64,000 nt of DNA from Actinocorallia aurantiaca (GTDB taxonomy: Bacteria; Actinomycetota; Actinomycetes; Streptosporangiales; Streptosporangiaceae): assembly GCF_039533685.1 (NCBI RefSeq), contig NZ_BAAATZ010000006.1:496001-560000 (forward strand), given 5' to 3'. The translations under genes and the position numbers were made by a program. The number at the start of each line of letters is the position of its first letter. Position 1 is the stretch's first letter. Of the stretch, positions 45,252 to 53,986 are shown piece after piece. The notes beneath the pieces were generated by a model. It was not told the DNA's origin. It did no database searches and saw only the letters and a program-made list of their open reading frames with translations.

Positions 45252-45343
45252 GCCCGGCAGTCTCACCCGCGGGGACGGATCACACAACCGAGAGGCCGCG
45301 TCGTGAACCGGCTTCGGGCCCTTCCCGTGCGACGATCGGGGGT

Positions 45344-46609
45344 ATGAGCGCGGCGCTGCTGACGGGACTGGTGATCGGGGTGGTCCTGGGGTTCGCCCTG
45401 GCCATGGCCCGCCAGTCCTCGCTCATCGCCCGCGCGAAGGCCGCCGAGGACAAGCTCGCCTACGTCGAGCAGCGCATGAGCGAGCAGTTCGCCGCCCTGT
45501 CGGCCCAGGCGCTCGACGCCTCCAACCAGCGCTTCCTGGAACTGGCGGACGCCCGGCTCAAGGCGGCGGGAGCGGAGGCCGCCGGTGAGCTGGAGCAGCG
45601 CAAGCAGGCCGTCGAGCACCTCGTGGAGCCGTTGAAGGAGACGCTGGGCCGGGTCTCGGAGCAGCTGCGCGAGCTGGAGACCTCCCGCCGGGAGTCCCAC
45701 GCGATGCTGGCCAAGCAGGTCGAGTTCGTCCGCCGGAGCTCCGAGCAGCTGCGCGACCAGACCCAGACCCTGGTGCGGGCGCTGCAGCGGCCGGAGGCGC
45801 GGGGCCGCTGGGGCGAGCTGCAGCTGCGCCGCGTGGTGGAGCTGGCGGGGATGTCCGCGCACTGCGACTTCTCCGAGCAGGCGAGCGCCCGGACCGTCGA
45901 CGGCACCGTCCGCCCCGACATGGTCGTCCGCCTGACCGAGGGCCGCACCATCGTGGTGGACTCCAAGGTCTCCCTCGCCGCCTACCTGGAGGCCGCCGAG
46001 GGCAAGGAGAACCGGCTGGACGCGCACGCCCGGCACCTGCGCGAGCACGTGGACAGGCTGGCGGCGAAGGCCTACTGGCAGGCCTTCAGCCCGACCCCGG
46101 AGTTCGTCGTCCTGTTCGTGCCGGGCGAGGCGTTCCTGGCCCCCGCGCTGGACCGCGACCCCGGCCTCCTGGAGCACGCGATGGCCCGCAAGGTGCACAT
46201 CGCCACCCCCACCACCCTGATCAGCATGCTGCGCACCGCCGCCTACACCTGGCAGCAGGCCGCGCTGTCCCGCAACGCCCGCCAGGTCTTCGACACGGGC
46301 CGGGAGCTGTACGAGCGGCTCGGCGTGCTGGGCGGCCACCTGGACGACCTGGGCCGCGCCCTGTCGGGAGCCGTGCGCGGCTACAACCGGACGGTGGGCT
46401 CGCTGGAGAGCCGGGTCCTGGTCAGCGCCCGCAGACTGGTCGAGCTGGGGGTCACGGACGCCGTGCTGGAGGCCCCCAAGCCCGTCGAGGAGGCCCCGCG
46501 CGCGCTGTCCGCGGCGGAACTTCTGGGAGCCGAGATTCCCGACACCGTCGACAAGGTAGGTTTCGCTGCGCGGCCCATCTCCGGCCGGCCGAGCTCGGAG
46601 GAGGCCTGA
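45344..46609 (+). CDS. rmuC: RmuC-family DNA recombination protein
   Basis: Protein of 421 aa. An N-terminal membrane anchor (residues 4-22) and a coiled-coil region (about 30-140) precede the conserved RmuC nuclease-like core (RGRWGELQLRRVVELAGM, RPDMVVRLTEGRTIVVDSKV, ATPTTLISMLRTAAY). RmuC limits inversions at short inverted repeats and has a PD-(D/E)XK-type fold. The gene lies in the conserved ychF-rmuC-ispH neighbourhood. It overlaps the next gene by one nucleotide (TGATG). Confidence 0.92.
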   Translation: MSAALLTGLVIGVVLGFALAMARQSSLIARAKAAEDKLAYVEQRMSEQFAALSAQALDASNQRFLELADARLKAAGAEAAGELEQRKQAVEHLVEPLKETLGRVSEQLRELETSRRESHAMLAKQVEFVRRSSEQLRDQTQTLVRALQRPEARGRWGELQLRRVVELAGMSAHCDFSEQASARTVDGTVRPDMVVRLTEGRTIVVDSKVSLAAYLEAAEGKENRLDAHARHLREHVDRLAAKAYWQAFSPTPEFVVLFVPGEAFLAPALDRDPGLLEHAMARKVHIATPTTLISMLRTAAYTWQQAALSRNARQVFDTGRELYERLGVLGGHLDDLGRALSGAVRGYNRTVGSLESRVLVSARRLVELGVTDAVLEAPKPVEEAPRALSAAELLGAEIPDTVDKVGFAARPISGRPSSEEA

Positions 46610-47223
46610 TGACCACCCGGACCCACAAGAAGCCCCGGAAGCCCCGGAAGGGCCCGGCCGACGAAGGCGATGCGGTCGCCGAGAAGGACGAGAGCGGCGG
46701 GTCCGGCGACCACGAGGGCGGGGCCGCGCGGACGGAGGAAGACGTGCAGCGGCGGAGGCAGGGACGGCGCCAGAAGAAGAAAGCGGCGCCCCTCAGCCTC
46801 ACCGCGCGCGGCGGGATCGCCGCCGTCTTCGTGCTGAGCCTGCTCGGCGCGCTGGTGGACGTCTCCGTCCTGCCCGGCCTGGTGTTCGTCGCGGCCTGCG
46901 TGCTGGCGGCGGTGTTCACCAAGCCCGCCGACCTGCCCTCGCTGGTGGTGGCCCCGCCGCTGGTGGGCTTCCTGGCGACGCTGACCGCCGAGGTGGCGGG
47001 CGGGCTGAGCGATGGCTCGGTCCTGCGGAGCCTGCTGATCGCGGTGCCGCTGGAGCTGGGCGCCCGCGCGCCGTGGCTGGTCGCGGGCACGGTGCTGACC
47101 GCGGTCGTCGCCTGGCGGCGCGGGGTGCTGGAGGCGTGGCGGGAGATCAGCCTCAAGGCCTCGGGCTTCCGCCTCACCCAGGAGCGGCAGACCGAGGAGG
47201 ACCCGGTCCGCTGGGACGAGTGA
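46609..47223 (+). CDS. DUF6542-type actinobacterial membrane protein
   Basis: Protein of 204 aa. The first ~60 residues are highly charged and disordered (KKPRKPRKGPADEGD, QRRRQGRRQKKKAA). Four hydrophobic helices follow (about 68-85, 88-104, 112-132, 152-168). This DUF6542-like core is found next to rmuC/ispH in many actinobacteria; its function is unknown. It is coupled to rmuC (one-base overlap) and ends in a strong hairpin. Confidence 0.8.
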   Translation: MTTRTHKKPRKPRKGPADEGDAVAEKDESGGSGDHEGGAARTEEDVQRRRQGRRQKKKAAPLSLTARGGIAAVFVLSLLGALVDVSVLPGLVFVAACVLAAVFTKPADLPSLVVAPPLVGFLATLTAEVAGGLSDGSVLRSLLIAVPLELGARAPWLVAGTVLTAVVAWRRGVLEAWREISLKASGFRLTQERQTEEDPVRWDE

Positions 47224-47226
47224 GCT

Positions 47227-47255
47227 CCGGGGCGGCCCGGTGCGGGCCGCCCCGG
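47227..47255. terminator. Bidirectional hairpin between DUF6542 and ispH
   Basis: CCGGGGCGGCCCG and its exact complement form a 13-bp stem with a 3-nt loop between two convergent genes. It most likely terminates both transcripts. Confidence 0.75.
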
Positions 47256-47275
47256 AACCGCGGGCTCTCAGGCGG

Positions 47276-48244
47276 TCAGGACGGCCGGGGCGCGCGCAGG
47301 TCCTGGCGCAGCTCGCGGGGCAGACCGAAGATCATGTGCTCCTTGACGGTCTCGACCTCCTGGACGTCGTCGAAGCCCTGGGAGGCCAGGTAGTCCATGA
47401 CGCCGCGGACCAGGATCTCGGGGGCGGAGGCGCCGCTGCTGACGCCGACGGTCCGCACGCCCTCCAGCCAGGCCGGGTCGATCTGGTCGGCGTAGTCGAC
47501 GAGGTGGGCGTCCTTGGCGCCGTAGTCCTTGGCGACCTCGACCATCCGCACCGAGTTGGAGGAGTTGCGCGAGCCGACGACCAGCACCAGGTCGGCCTCG
47601 GCGGCGATCTCTCTGATCGCGGCCTGCCGGTTCTGGGTGGCGTAGCAGATGTCGTCGGACGGCGGGCTCTGCAGCGACGGGAAGCGCTCCCTGAGCGCGT
47701 CGACCGTTTCGTTGGTCTCGTCCACCGAAAGGGTCGTCTGGGAGAGCCATACGATCTTTTCGGGGTCACGCACGGTAACGTTGGCGACGTCCTTGGGGCC
47801 GTCGACCAGCTGAATGTGCGCGGGGGCCTCACCGGTGGTGCCGATCACTTCGGGGTGGCCCTGGTGCCCGATCAGCAGAATGTCGTAGTCGTCCTTGGCG
47901 AAGCGCACCGCCTCGCGGTGCACCTTGGTCACCAGGGGGCAGGTGGCGTCGATCGTGCGGAGATTGAGCCGGGCGGCCTCCTCGTGCACGATGGGGGCCA
48001 CGCCGTGCGCGGAGAAGACGACGATCGCGTCCTCGGGGACCTCGTCGTTCTCGTTCACGAAGATCGCGCCGAGTCCCTCGAGGGTCTTGACCACGTGGAC
48101 GTTGTGGACGATCTGCTTGCGGACGTACACGGGAGCGCCGTACTGCTCGAGCGCCTTCTCCACCGTCTGCACCGCGCGGTCCACGCCCGCGCAGTACCCA
48201 CGAGGCTTGGCGAGCAGTACCCGGCGAGTGCTTGAAGAGGCCAT
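47276..48244 (-). CDS. ispH: 4-hydroxy-3-methylbut-2-enyl diphosphate reductase (IspH)
   Basis: Last enzyme of the MEP isoprenoid pathway, 322 aa. It reduces HMBPP to isopentenyl and dimethylallyl diphosphate using an iron-sulfur cluster. The three cluster-binding Cys lie in PRGYCAGVDRAV (about 20), IDATCPLVTKVH (about 104) and DICYATQNRQ (about 203). Other active-site motifs are VFSAHGVAP and GSRNSSNS. The ATG at 48244 is preferred; the open frame begins two codons earlier with GTG. Confidence 0.96.
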   Translation of the reverse strand: MASSSTRRVLLAKPRGYCAGVDRAVQTVEKALEQYGAPVYVRKQIVHNVHVVKTLEGLGAIFVNENDEVPEDAIVVFSAHGVAPIVHEEAARLNLRTIDATCPLVTKVHREAVRFAKDDYDILLIGHQGHPEVIGTTGEAPAHIQLVDGPKDVANVTVRDPEKIVWLSQTTLSVDETNETVDALRERFPSLQSPPSDDICYATQNRQAAIREIAAEADLVLVVGSRNSSNSVRMVEVAKDYGAKDAHLVDYADQIDPAWLEGVRTVGVSSGASAPEILVRGVMDYLASQGFDDVQEVETVKEHMIFGLPRELRQDLRAPRPS

Positions 48245-48444
48245 GGTCACACTTTACTTTCCGTCACCCGTGTCTCGATACCACCGGACGGATGTGACCC
48301 AATCCACCGTGGGGCACACCATATTTCCGTTCACTGGGGGTGACCATCCCCGAACGCGTACGGCACAGTGATACTGACGGTTGTTCCCACACTTCCCGTA
48401 CGAGCCAGACGCACTGCGCCGTCGGACGAAACAGGAGCTGAACG

Positions 48445-49182
48445 ATGCCGCGTAACCCGCGAGAAGTGGGCAAGCAGGTCCAGGAGGCGGTGAACGAGCA
48501 GGTCAGGGATCTGCCCCTTCACGCGGCGCGCCTGGCCATGTTCGGCGTGGGCCGGACTCTGCTGCTCACCGACAGGGTCACCAAGGACTACAAGGACATC
48601 CGCGGCGGCGAGCTGCGGCCGGTTCTGGACAGGCTGCTCGAGGACGCCGAGCGGATCACCCACAAGGTGGGCTCCCGGCTGGAGGGCACCCCGGTCGGCA
48701 AGGTGATCGAGCTGGTCGCGCCCAAGCCCGCGCCGGTCCCGCTGGAGACTCCGGTGGCCCGGCCGCCGCGTCCCGCCCAGGCCAACGGGTCCGCGGCCGG
48801 GGCCGCCGGGACCGCCGAGATCACCGTCGGCAAGCCCGCCACCGTGCCCGCGCCCGCCCCGGCCGCCGAGCCGGAGGACGAGCGGCTGGAGCCCGTGCTG
48901 GTCCCCGAGCCCGTCCCCGCCCCGGACCCGGAGGTCATCGAGGCGGTGGTCGAGGAGATCATCGAGCCCGAGCCCGCGCCGCCGCTCGGCTCGCTCGCCG
49001 AGGACGACCTGCCCGTCCCGAACTACGACCAGCTCACCCACGCCTCGCTGCGCGCCCGGCTCCGCAAGCTGACCGCCGCGCAGGTGGAGATGCTGCGCGA
49101 GTACGAGGCGGCGAACGCCGGCCGCGAGGAGCTCATCACGATGTACGACAACCGGCTGGCGAAGCTCGCCGAGCAGGCCTGA
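48445..49182 (+). CDS. Conserved actinobacterial protein beside ispH (lipid-droplet-associated-like)
   Basis: Protein of 245 aa. The N-terminal domain (about 1-85, PLHAARLAMFGVGRTLLLTDRVTKDY) and the C-terminal domain (about 200-245, LTHASLRARLRKLTAAQVEMLREYE) are conserved in actinobacteria. A long Pro/Ala/Glu-rich linker separates them. Proteins of similar layout near ispH in mycobacteria have been called lipid-droplet-associated; the link is from memory and the function is not known. It is divergent from ispH with about 200 bp between. Confidence 0.65.
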   Translation: MPRNPREVGKQVQEAVNEQVRDLPLHAARLAMFGVGRTLLLTDRVTKDYKDIRGGELRPVLDRLLEDAERITHKVGSRLEGTPVGKVIELVAPKPAPVPLETPVARPPRPAQANGSAAGAAGTAEITVGKPATVPAPAPAAEPEDERLEPVLVPEPVPAPDPEVIEAVVEEIIEPEPAPPLGSLAEDDLPVPNYDQLTHASLRARLRKLTAAQVEMLREYEAANAGREELITMYDNRLAKLAEQA

Positions 49183-49193
49183 CGGGATCTGGA

Positions 49194-49238
49194 AAGGCCC
49201 CGGGCCGGCGTGCGGGACACGGCGCCGGACGGGGCCTT
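49194..49238 (+). terminator. Hairpin after the lipid-droplet-like gene
   Basis: AAGGCCCCG and CGGGGCCTT can pair over a long loop that itself contains a GCCGGCG/CGCCGG stem. It lies 12 nt after the stop codon. Confidence 0.55.
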
Positions 49239-49266
49239 CCGTTGTACGGGAAGGGGATCGGCGCAT

Positions 49267-49272
49267 TATCGT
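49267..49272 (+). promoter_or_regulatory. Leaderless-type -10 element (TATCGT)
   Basis: The hexamer lies 7 nt before the GTG start of the DUF1707 gene, with no Shine-Dalgarno sequence. Confidence 0.45.
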
Positions 49273-49279
49273 CAAGGAT

Positions 49280-49873
49280 GTGGATTCCGACCGGCCCGTG
49301 CCCGTGCGCGAGATGCGCGCGTCCGACGCCGACCGTGAACGCGTCGCGGAGCTCCTCCACGACGCGGTCACCGACGGGCGGCTCACCATGGAGGAGCACT
49401 CCGAGCGGATCGAGGCGGTCTACCGGGCGCGGACGCTCGGCGAGCTGACCGCCTTCACCCGGGACCTGCTGCCCGCCGAGCAGCAGCCGTTCAAGGTCGA
49501 CGCCCAGAACCTCCTGGCGCTGTTCGGCTCCCAGCGGCGGGACGGCCGGTGGGTGGTCCCGGCGAGGCTGCCGGTCGCCGCCCTGTTCGGCACCGTCGAA
49601 CTCGACCTGCGCCAGGCGATCCTGCAGCGCAGGCACATCACCCTGGACGTGAGCGCCCTGTGCGGGCGGCTCCGGCTGATCGTCCCGGACGGGGTGGAGG
49701 TCCGGGTCACCGGGCGGACGGTCCTCAGCTCCGCCCGCCAGGGCAGGCGGCAGGACCTTCCCGAGGAGGGCCCGGTCGTCGAGGTGACCGGCACCCTCCT
49801 GTTCGGTTCGGTGAAGGTGGTCAGGCCGAAGCGGCCCTGGCGCGCGTCGCTCAGACGGGGCCGTCGAAGTTGA
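49280..49873 (+). CDS. DUF1707 / cell-wall-active antibiotics response-like protein
   Basis: Protein of 197 aa. Residues about 10-62 are a DUF1707 domain (MRASDADRERVAELLHDAVTDGRLTMEEHSERIEAVYRART), a short DNA-binding-like helical module common in actinobacteria. The second half (about 90-185) is a beta-solenoid of the LiaF/DUF2154 type (VVPARLPVAALFGTVELDLRQA, GRLRLIVPDGVEVRVTG). LiaF-like proteins regulate envelope stress kinases. It overlaps the convergent glpX gene by 23 nt at the 3' end. Confidence 0.78.
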   Translation: MDSDRPVPVREMRASDADRERVAELLHDAVTDGRLTMEEHSERIEAVYRARTLGELTAFTRDLLPAEQQPFKVDAQNLLALFGSQRRDGRWVVPARLPVAALFGTVELDLRQAILQRRHITLDVSALCGRLRLIVPDGVEVRVTGRTVLSSARQGRRQDLPEEGPVVEVTGTLLFGSVKVVRPKRPWRASLRRGRRS

Positions 49874-50873
49874 TCGCCGAGTAGGCGCGCAGCTTGCCCA
49901 GGCGGTGCTCGCCGTCCACGCGGCGGATGGTGCCGCTGCGGCCCCGCATGACCAGCGAGTGGGTCTTGGCCAGGCCCTTGCCGTAGCGCACGCCCTTGAC
50001 CAGCTCGCCGTCGGTGATGCCGGTCGCGGCGAAGAACACGTCGTCGGAGCTGACCAGGTCGTCGGTGGTCAGGATCCGGTCGAGGTCGTGGCCGGCGTCG
50101 ATGGCCTTCTGCCGCTCGGCGTCGTCCTGCGGCCACAGCCGGGACTGGATCACGCCGCCCAGGCACTTCATGGCGCAGGCGGCGATGATGCCCTCGGGCG
50201 TGCCGCCGATGCCCAGCAGCATGTCCACGCCGGTGCCCTCGCGGGCCGCCATGATCGCGCCGGCCACGTCGCCGTCCCGGATGAACTGGATCCGGGCGCC
50301 GGCCTCGCGGATCTCCTTGACGATGCCCTCGTGGCGGGGCCGGTCGAGGATCACCACGGTGACGTCCTGGACGGACGAGCCCTTGGCCTTGGCCACGGCG
50401 CGGATGTTGTCGCCGATCGGGCGCTCGATGTCGACGGCGTCGGCCGCCTCGGCGCCGGTGACCAGCTTCTCCATGTAGAAGACCGCGGACGGGTCGTACA
50501 TCGAGTGCCGGGGCGCCACGGCGAGCACGGCGATGGCGTTGGGCATGCCCAGGGCGTTGAGGGTGGTGCCGTCGATCGGGTCCACGGCCACGTCGCACTC
50601 GGCGCCGGTGCCGTCGCCCACCTGCTCGCCGTTGTAGAGCATCGGGGCGTTGTCCTTCTCCCCTTCGCCGATGACCACGACGCCCTTCATGGAGACCGTG
50701 TTGATCAGCTGGCGCATCGCGTTGACGGCGGCGCCGTCCGCGCCTATTTTGTCTCCGCGGCCCACCCAGCGGGCCGCGGCGAGCGCGGCCGCCTCGGTCA
50801 CCCGGACGAGTTCCATCGCGAGGTTGCGGTCCGGCGCCTCAGGCGCGGCTGCCAACGGTGAGTTCTCAGACAT
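49851..50873 (-). CDS. glpX: Class II fructose-1,6-bisphosphatase (GlpX)
   Basis: Gluconeogenic phosphatase of 340 aa that converts fructose 1,6-bisphosphate to fructose 6-phosphate. Class II motifs are present: the metal-binding DGAAVNAMRQ, GEGEKDNAPMLYNGE and DVAVDPIDGTTL, the VILDRPRHEGIVKEIREAGAR loop, and GIGGTPEGIIAACAMKCLGG. This is the main enzyme in actinobacteria that lack class I. ATG 50873 follows AAGGG by six nucleotides. Confidence 0.96.
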   Translation of the reverse strand: MSENSPLAAAPEAPDRNLAMELVRVTEAAALAAARWVGRGDKIGADGAAVNAMRQLINTVSMKGVVVIGEGEKDNAPMLYNGEQVGDGTGAECDVAVDPIDGTTLNALGMPNAIAVLAVAPRHSMYDPSAVFYMEKLVTGAEAADAVDIERPIGDNIRAVAKAKGSSVQDVTVVILDRPRHEGIVKEIREAGARIQFIRDGDVAGAIMAAREGTGVDMLLGIGGTPEGIIAACAMKCLGGVIQSRLWPQDDAERQKAIDAGHDLDRILTTDDLVSSDDVFFAATGITDGELVKGVRYGKGLAKTHSLVMRGRSGTIRRVDGEHRLGKLRAYSAINFDGPV

Positions 50874-50988
50874 AGTGGACCCTTCGGTCGAGGCGGGCTC
50901 TCCCGGATTCTCTGATCCTGGAAGGTCATCTCACAAATTGGACCAGACCAGAGAGCGGGGGCGGACGCCGACCTCCCCCGTGGTGGCG

Positions 50989-50994
50989 TAATCT
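50989..50994 (+). promoter_or_regulatory. Leaderless-type -10 element (TAATCT)
   Basis: The hexamer lies 8 nt before the ATG of the TetR gene. No Shine-Dalgarno sequence follows. Confidence 0.45.
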
Positions 50995-51002
50995 CGACGT
51001 TC

Positions 51003-51611
51003 ATGAGCAGCGAGATCGAGGAGACCTCCACCAGGGTCTCCGAACGGGGCCAGGCCACCCGGGGCGCCCTGTTGCGCGCGGCCAGGGAAGTGTTCTGCGA
51101 ACAGGGCTTCGCCCAGGCCGCCGTTACCGACATCGTGGCCCGAGCCGGGGCCAGTGTCGGCAGTCTTTACCACCATTTCAACGGCAAAGCCGACTTGTAT
51201 CTGACGCTGTTCGAGGAATTCCAGGGACGCCAGCAGGAACGCACCCGCGAAGCCATCCACCAGATCAGAGAGAACGGCGACAACGATCCCAAGAACCAGT
51301 TTCTGGCCGGGGCCGCCGCCTATCTCGAGGGATCGGTGTCCGAACGGGAGCTGTCCCGCCTCTTCATCTCCGGGGACGGCCCGCCCGGCTTCGACCGGAT
51401 CATGCGGGAGCGGCTGAACAAGTGGGCCCGCCGCAACGCGGCGCTGTTCCACTCCAAGGCGGGCGGCTTCAACGAGCCCCTGGTCATTGTGCTCACCGGC
51501 GCGATGATCAGCGCGGTCGACGTCGTCTCCGCGGGTGAGGACAGGGAACGTTCACGTATCTTGGCGGAGAACATCATCAAGGTGCTCGCCACCATCCAGC
51601 CAGTCGAATGA
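51003..51611 (+). CDS. TetR-family transcriptional regulator
   Basis: Regulator of 202 aa. The N-terminal helix-turn-helix spans about residues 17-63 (GALLRAAREVFCEQGFAQAAVTDIVARAGASVGSLYHHFNGK). The C-terminal ligand domain is helical and unassigned. ATG 51003 is 8 nt after TAATCT. It overlaps the DUF4245 gene by 4 nt (ATGA), which is thus the best candidate for a coregulated partner. Confidence 0.9.
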   Translation: MSSEIEETSTRVSERGQATRGALLRAAREVFCEQGFAQAAVTDIVARAGASVGSLYHHFNGKADLYLTLFEEFQGRQQERTREAIHQIRENGDNDPKNQFLAGAAAYLEGSVSERELSRLFISGDGPPGFDRIMRERLNKWARRNAALFHSKAGGFNEPLVIVLTGAMISAVDVVSAGEDRERSRILAENIIKVLATIQPVE

Positions 51612-52294
51612 CCGGGACCGTGGGAACCATTCAAGACACCGACCAGACCGGCCCGGCGGAGGGCGGCTCCGCCCCCGGCCCCAAGCGGGAGACCAGGACG
51701 GTCACCGAGGGCACGCTCAAGCGCTACCTGTCGGGGCCCGGGCAGTTCGTGCTGGCCATCGGCGCCTGCCTGGCGCTGATCCTGGCGGTCTTCCTCATCA
51801 CCCCGGCCGAGGACGACAAGCCGCTCCCCAGGACGATCGACTACACCTGGAACGCCAAGGAGTTCGCCCGCAAGGCGCCCTACCAGGCCTACGCCCCCGC
51901 CGGGCTGCCCGCGCCGTGGGCCGCCACCGCCAGCCGCCTCACCGGCACCAACGCCACGGCGAAGGAGGCCGCGAAGGGCACGGTGGCCTGGCACCTCGTC
52001 CTGGTCGCCCCGTCCCAGCGCTACGCCGCCTTCGAACAGAGCAACGAGAACCCCGACGGGCCGAAGGGCTTCGTCGCGCGGATGACCAACGTGCCCAAGT
52101 CCACGCCTGAGAACGCGGAGGGACGGCAGACCGCGGGCGGCGCCGAGTGGGAGCGGTACTACCAGCGGGACAAGAAGCAGTACTCGCTGGTCCGCAGGCT
52201 CCCCGACAGCACGATCGTGCTCACCGGCACCGCCTCCTACGACGAGCTGGCGGTCCTGGCGGGCTCCCTGGTCGCGCAGCCGAAGAACGGCTGA
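51608..52294 (+). CDS. DUF4245 single-pass exported protein
   Basis: Protein of 228 aa. One membrane helix (about 46-65, FVLAIGACLALILAVFLI) follows a charged cytoplasmic stretch. The remaining ~160 residues are a conserved extracytoplasmic domain (DYTWNAKEFARKAPYQAYAP, GTVAWHLVLVAPSQRYAAFEQ, GAEWERYYQRDKKQYSLVRRL). DUF4245 proteins occur beside glpX/xse genes throughout actinobacteria; their role is unknown. It is translationally coupled to the TetR gene. Confidence 0.88.
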   Translation: MTGTVGTIQDTDQTGPAEGGSAPGPKRETRTVTEGTLKRYLSGPGQFVLAIGACLALILAVFLITPAEDDKPLPRTIDYTWNAKEFARKAPYQAYAPAGLPAPWAATASRLTGTNATAKEAAKGTVAWHLVLVAPSQRYAAFEQSNENPDGPKGFVARMTNVPKSTPENAEGRQTAGGAEWERYYQRDKKQYSLVRRLPDSTIVLTGTASYDELAVLAGSLVAQPKNG

Positions 52295-52313
52295 ACCGGC
52301 CGGACGCGCCCTC

Positions 52314-52532
52314 TCAGAAGGGTGCCTCGTCCCGGCCCGGCTGCGGCGCCATCACGGCGGCCAGCCGGGCCCTCGCGCCCTCCAGCCACTCCTCGCAGAT
52401 GCCCGCGAGCCTCTCCCCGCGCTCCCACAACGCCAGGGACTCCTCCAGCGCGAGCCCCCCGGCCTCCAGCCGCTTCACCACTTCCGCGAGCTCGTCCCTG
52501 GCCTTCTCGTACGAGAGCGTCTCCTCCGACAT
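52314..52532 (-). CDS. xseB: Exodeoxyribonuclease VII small subunit
   Basis: Small subunit of 72 aa. It is the usual short helical protein (LSYEKARDELAEVVKRLEAGGLALEESLALWERGERL), with a slightly long C-terminal tail. XseB binds XseA to form an ATP-independent single-strand exonuclease. Here it is divergent from xseA, across a 192-bp spacer filled by two REP-like repeats, whereas the two genes usually lie side by side on one strand. ATG 52532 was chosen from the family length. Confidence 0.93.
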   Translation of the reverse strand: MSEETLSYEKARDELAEVVKRLEAGGLALEESLALWERGERLAGICEEWLEGARARLAAVMAPQPGRDEAPF

Positions 52533-52555
52533 ACCGCCAGCGTAACGCCCCCGGG

Positions 52556-52625
52556 CGAACGACCGCAGCGAAGCGAGGATCGGTCGACCGGACACGCGGG
52601 GGGCCGGGGGTCGCCCCCCGGATGA
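52556..52625. repeat. REP-like intergenic repeat, copy 2
   Basis: It starts CGAACGACCGCAGCGAAGCG, contains GGTCGACC and ends in a GGGGGTCG/CCCCCC hairpin. It shares its sequence with 52632-52700 and, in part, with 27108-27170. Confidence 0.8.
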
Positions 52626-52631
52626 GAAACA

Positions 52632-52700
52632 CGAACGACCGCAGCGAAGCGAGGATCGGTCGACCGGACACGGGGGCCTGGGGGTCGCCCCCCGGATCAG
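52632..52700. repeat. REP-like intergenic repeat, copy 3
   Basis: Nearly identical to 52556-52625, in direct orientation. The first ~48 bp are the same, and the hairpin end differs by a few bases. Confidence 0.8.
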
Positions 52701-52711
52701 GAGCACCGCGC

Positions 52712-52717
52712 TAATCT
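52712..52717 (+). promoter_or_regulatory. Leaderless-type -10 element (TAATCT) of xseA
   Basis: The hexamer lies 7 nt before the xseA ATG without a Shine-Dalgarno sequence. Confidence 0.45.
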
Positions 52718-52724
52718 CGCGGGC

Positions 52725-53921
52725 ATGGCTTTGCAGACCTCGGCGGACTCGCCTGTGCCCGTGCGGACCGTGCTCCAGCTGGTGGGCGGTTGGATCGGGC
52801 GGCTCGGACGGGTCTGGGTCGAGGGACAGATCACCGAGCTGAACCGGCGCGGCGGGACCGTCTACCTGACGTTGCGGGATCCGGCGGCCAACATGTCGGT
52901 GCGGGTCGTGGGCGCGCGGGGGGTGTTCGACAACCCGGCCGTCGTCGACGGGGCGCGGGTGGTGGTGCACGCCAAGCCCGACTTCTACATCAACCGCGGG
53001 TCGTTCTCGCTGACCGCCGTCGAGGTGCGGGCGGTCGGGATCGGGGAGCTGCTGGCCAGGCTGGAGCAGCTGAAGCGGACCCTCGCCGCGGAGGGCCTGT
53101 TCCGGCCCGAGCGCAAGAGGCCGCTGCCGTTCCTGCCGGGGACCGTCGGGCTGATCTGCGGCCGGGACTCCGCGGCCGAACGGGACGTGCTGGAGAACGC
53201 CCGGCGGCGCTGGCCCGCGGTGTCCTTCAAGGTGGAGCCGGTGGCCGTCCAGGGCTCCTACGCGGTCGGCGAGGTCGTCGAGGCGCTGCGGAGGCTGGAC
53301 GCCGACCCCGAGGTCGAGGTCATCGTCGTCACCCGGGGCGGCGGGTCGCTGGAGGACCTGCTGCCGTTCTCCGACGAGACGATGGTCAGGGCGGTGGCCG
53401 CGGCCCGCACCCCGGTGGTCTCGGCGATCGGCCACGAGCAGGACAGTCCTCTGCTCGACCTGGTCGCCGACCACCGCGCGTCCACCCCGACGGACGCCGC
53501 GAAGCGCGTCGTCCCGGACGTCCGCGAGCAGGTCGCGCTCATCGGCCAGCTGCGGGACCGGGGGCGCCGCGCGGTCACCGGCCGGATCGAGCGGGAGCGG
53601 ACGTGGCTGTCCTCCGTCCGCTCCCGTCCGGCGCTGGCCGACCCGGTGCGCGAGGTCGAGCGCAAGCACGAGCAGGTGCTGACGGCGCGGGACAGGGCGC
53701 GCAGGGCGCTGAGCGCGGCGCTGGACCGCGCCGGGGACCAGCTCGTCCACACGGGAGCCCGGCTGACCGCGCTCTCCCCCGCGGCGACCCTGGAGCGCGG
53801 GTACGCGATCGTCCAGCGGCCCGACGGCGCGGTCGTGCGCAGCGCGGAGGAACTGGAGACCGGTGACGAGCTGGTGGTCAGGCTGCCCGACGGAAAGCGG
53901 AATGTCACGGTTGAGAAGTGA
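52725..53921 (+). CDS. xseA: Exodeoxyribonuclease VII large subunit
   Basis: Catalytic subunit of 398 aa. The N-terminal OB-fold covers about residues 10-105 (VWVEGQITELNRRGGTVYLTLRD). The catalytic core spans about 120-320 (LPFLPGTVGLICGRDSAAERDVLENARRR, VVTRGGGSLEDLLPFSDE, ARTPVVSAIGHEQDSPLLDLVADHRASTPTDAA). A coiled coil and the typical C-terminal VLERGYAI-like element (LERGYAIVQRPDG) complete it. The enzyme degrades single-stranded DNA in repair. Confidence 0.95.
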   Translation: MALQTSADSPVPVRTVLQLVGGWIGRLGRVWVEGQITELNRRGGTVYLTLRDPAANMSVRVVGARGVFDNPAVVDGARVVVHAKPDFYINRGSFSLTAVEVRAVGIGELLARLEQLKRTLAAEGLFRPERKRPLPFLPGTVGLICGRDSAAERDVLENARRRWPAVSFKVEPVAVQGSYAVGEVVEALRRLDADPEVEVIVVTRGGGSLEDLLPFSDETMVRAVAAARTPVVSAIGHEQDSPLLDLVADHRASTPTDAAKRVVPDVREQVALIGQLRDRGRRAVTGRIERERTWLSSVRSRPALADPVREVERKHEQVLTARDRARRALSAALDRAGDQLVHTGARLTALSPAATLERGYAIVQRPDGAVVRSAEELETGDELVVRLPDGKRNVTVEK

Positions 53922-53986
53922 CTCTTGACCCGAATCCGGCTGGTCCATAGCCTTCCGTGAACCTTTCTCACCTCCGGGAGCGAGCC

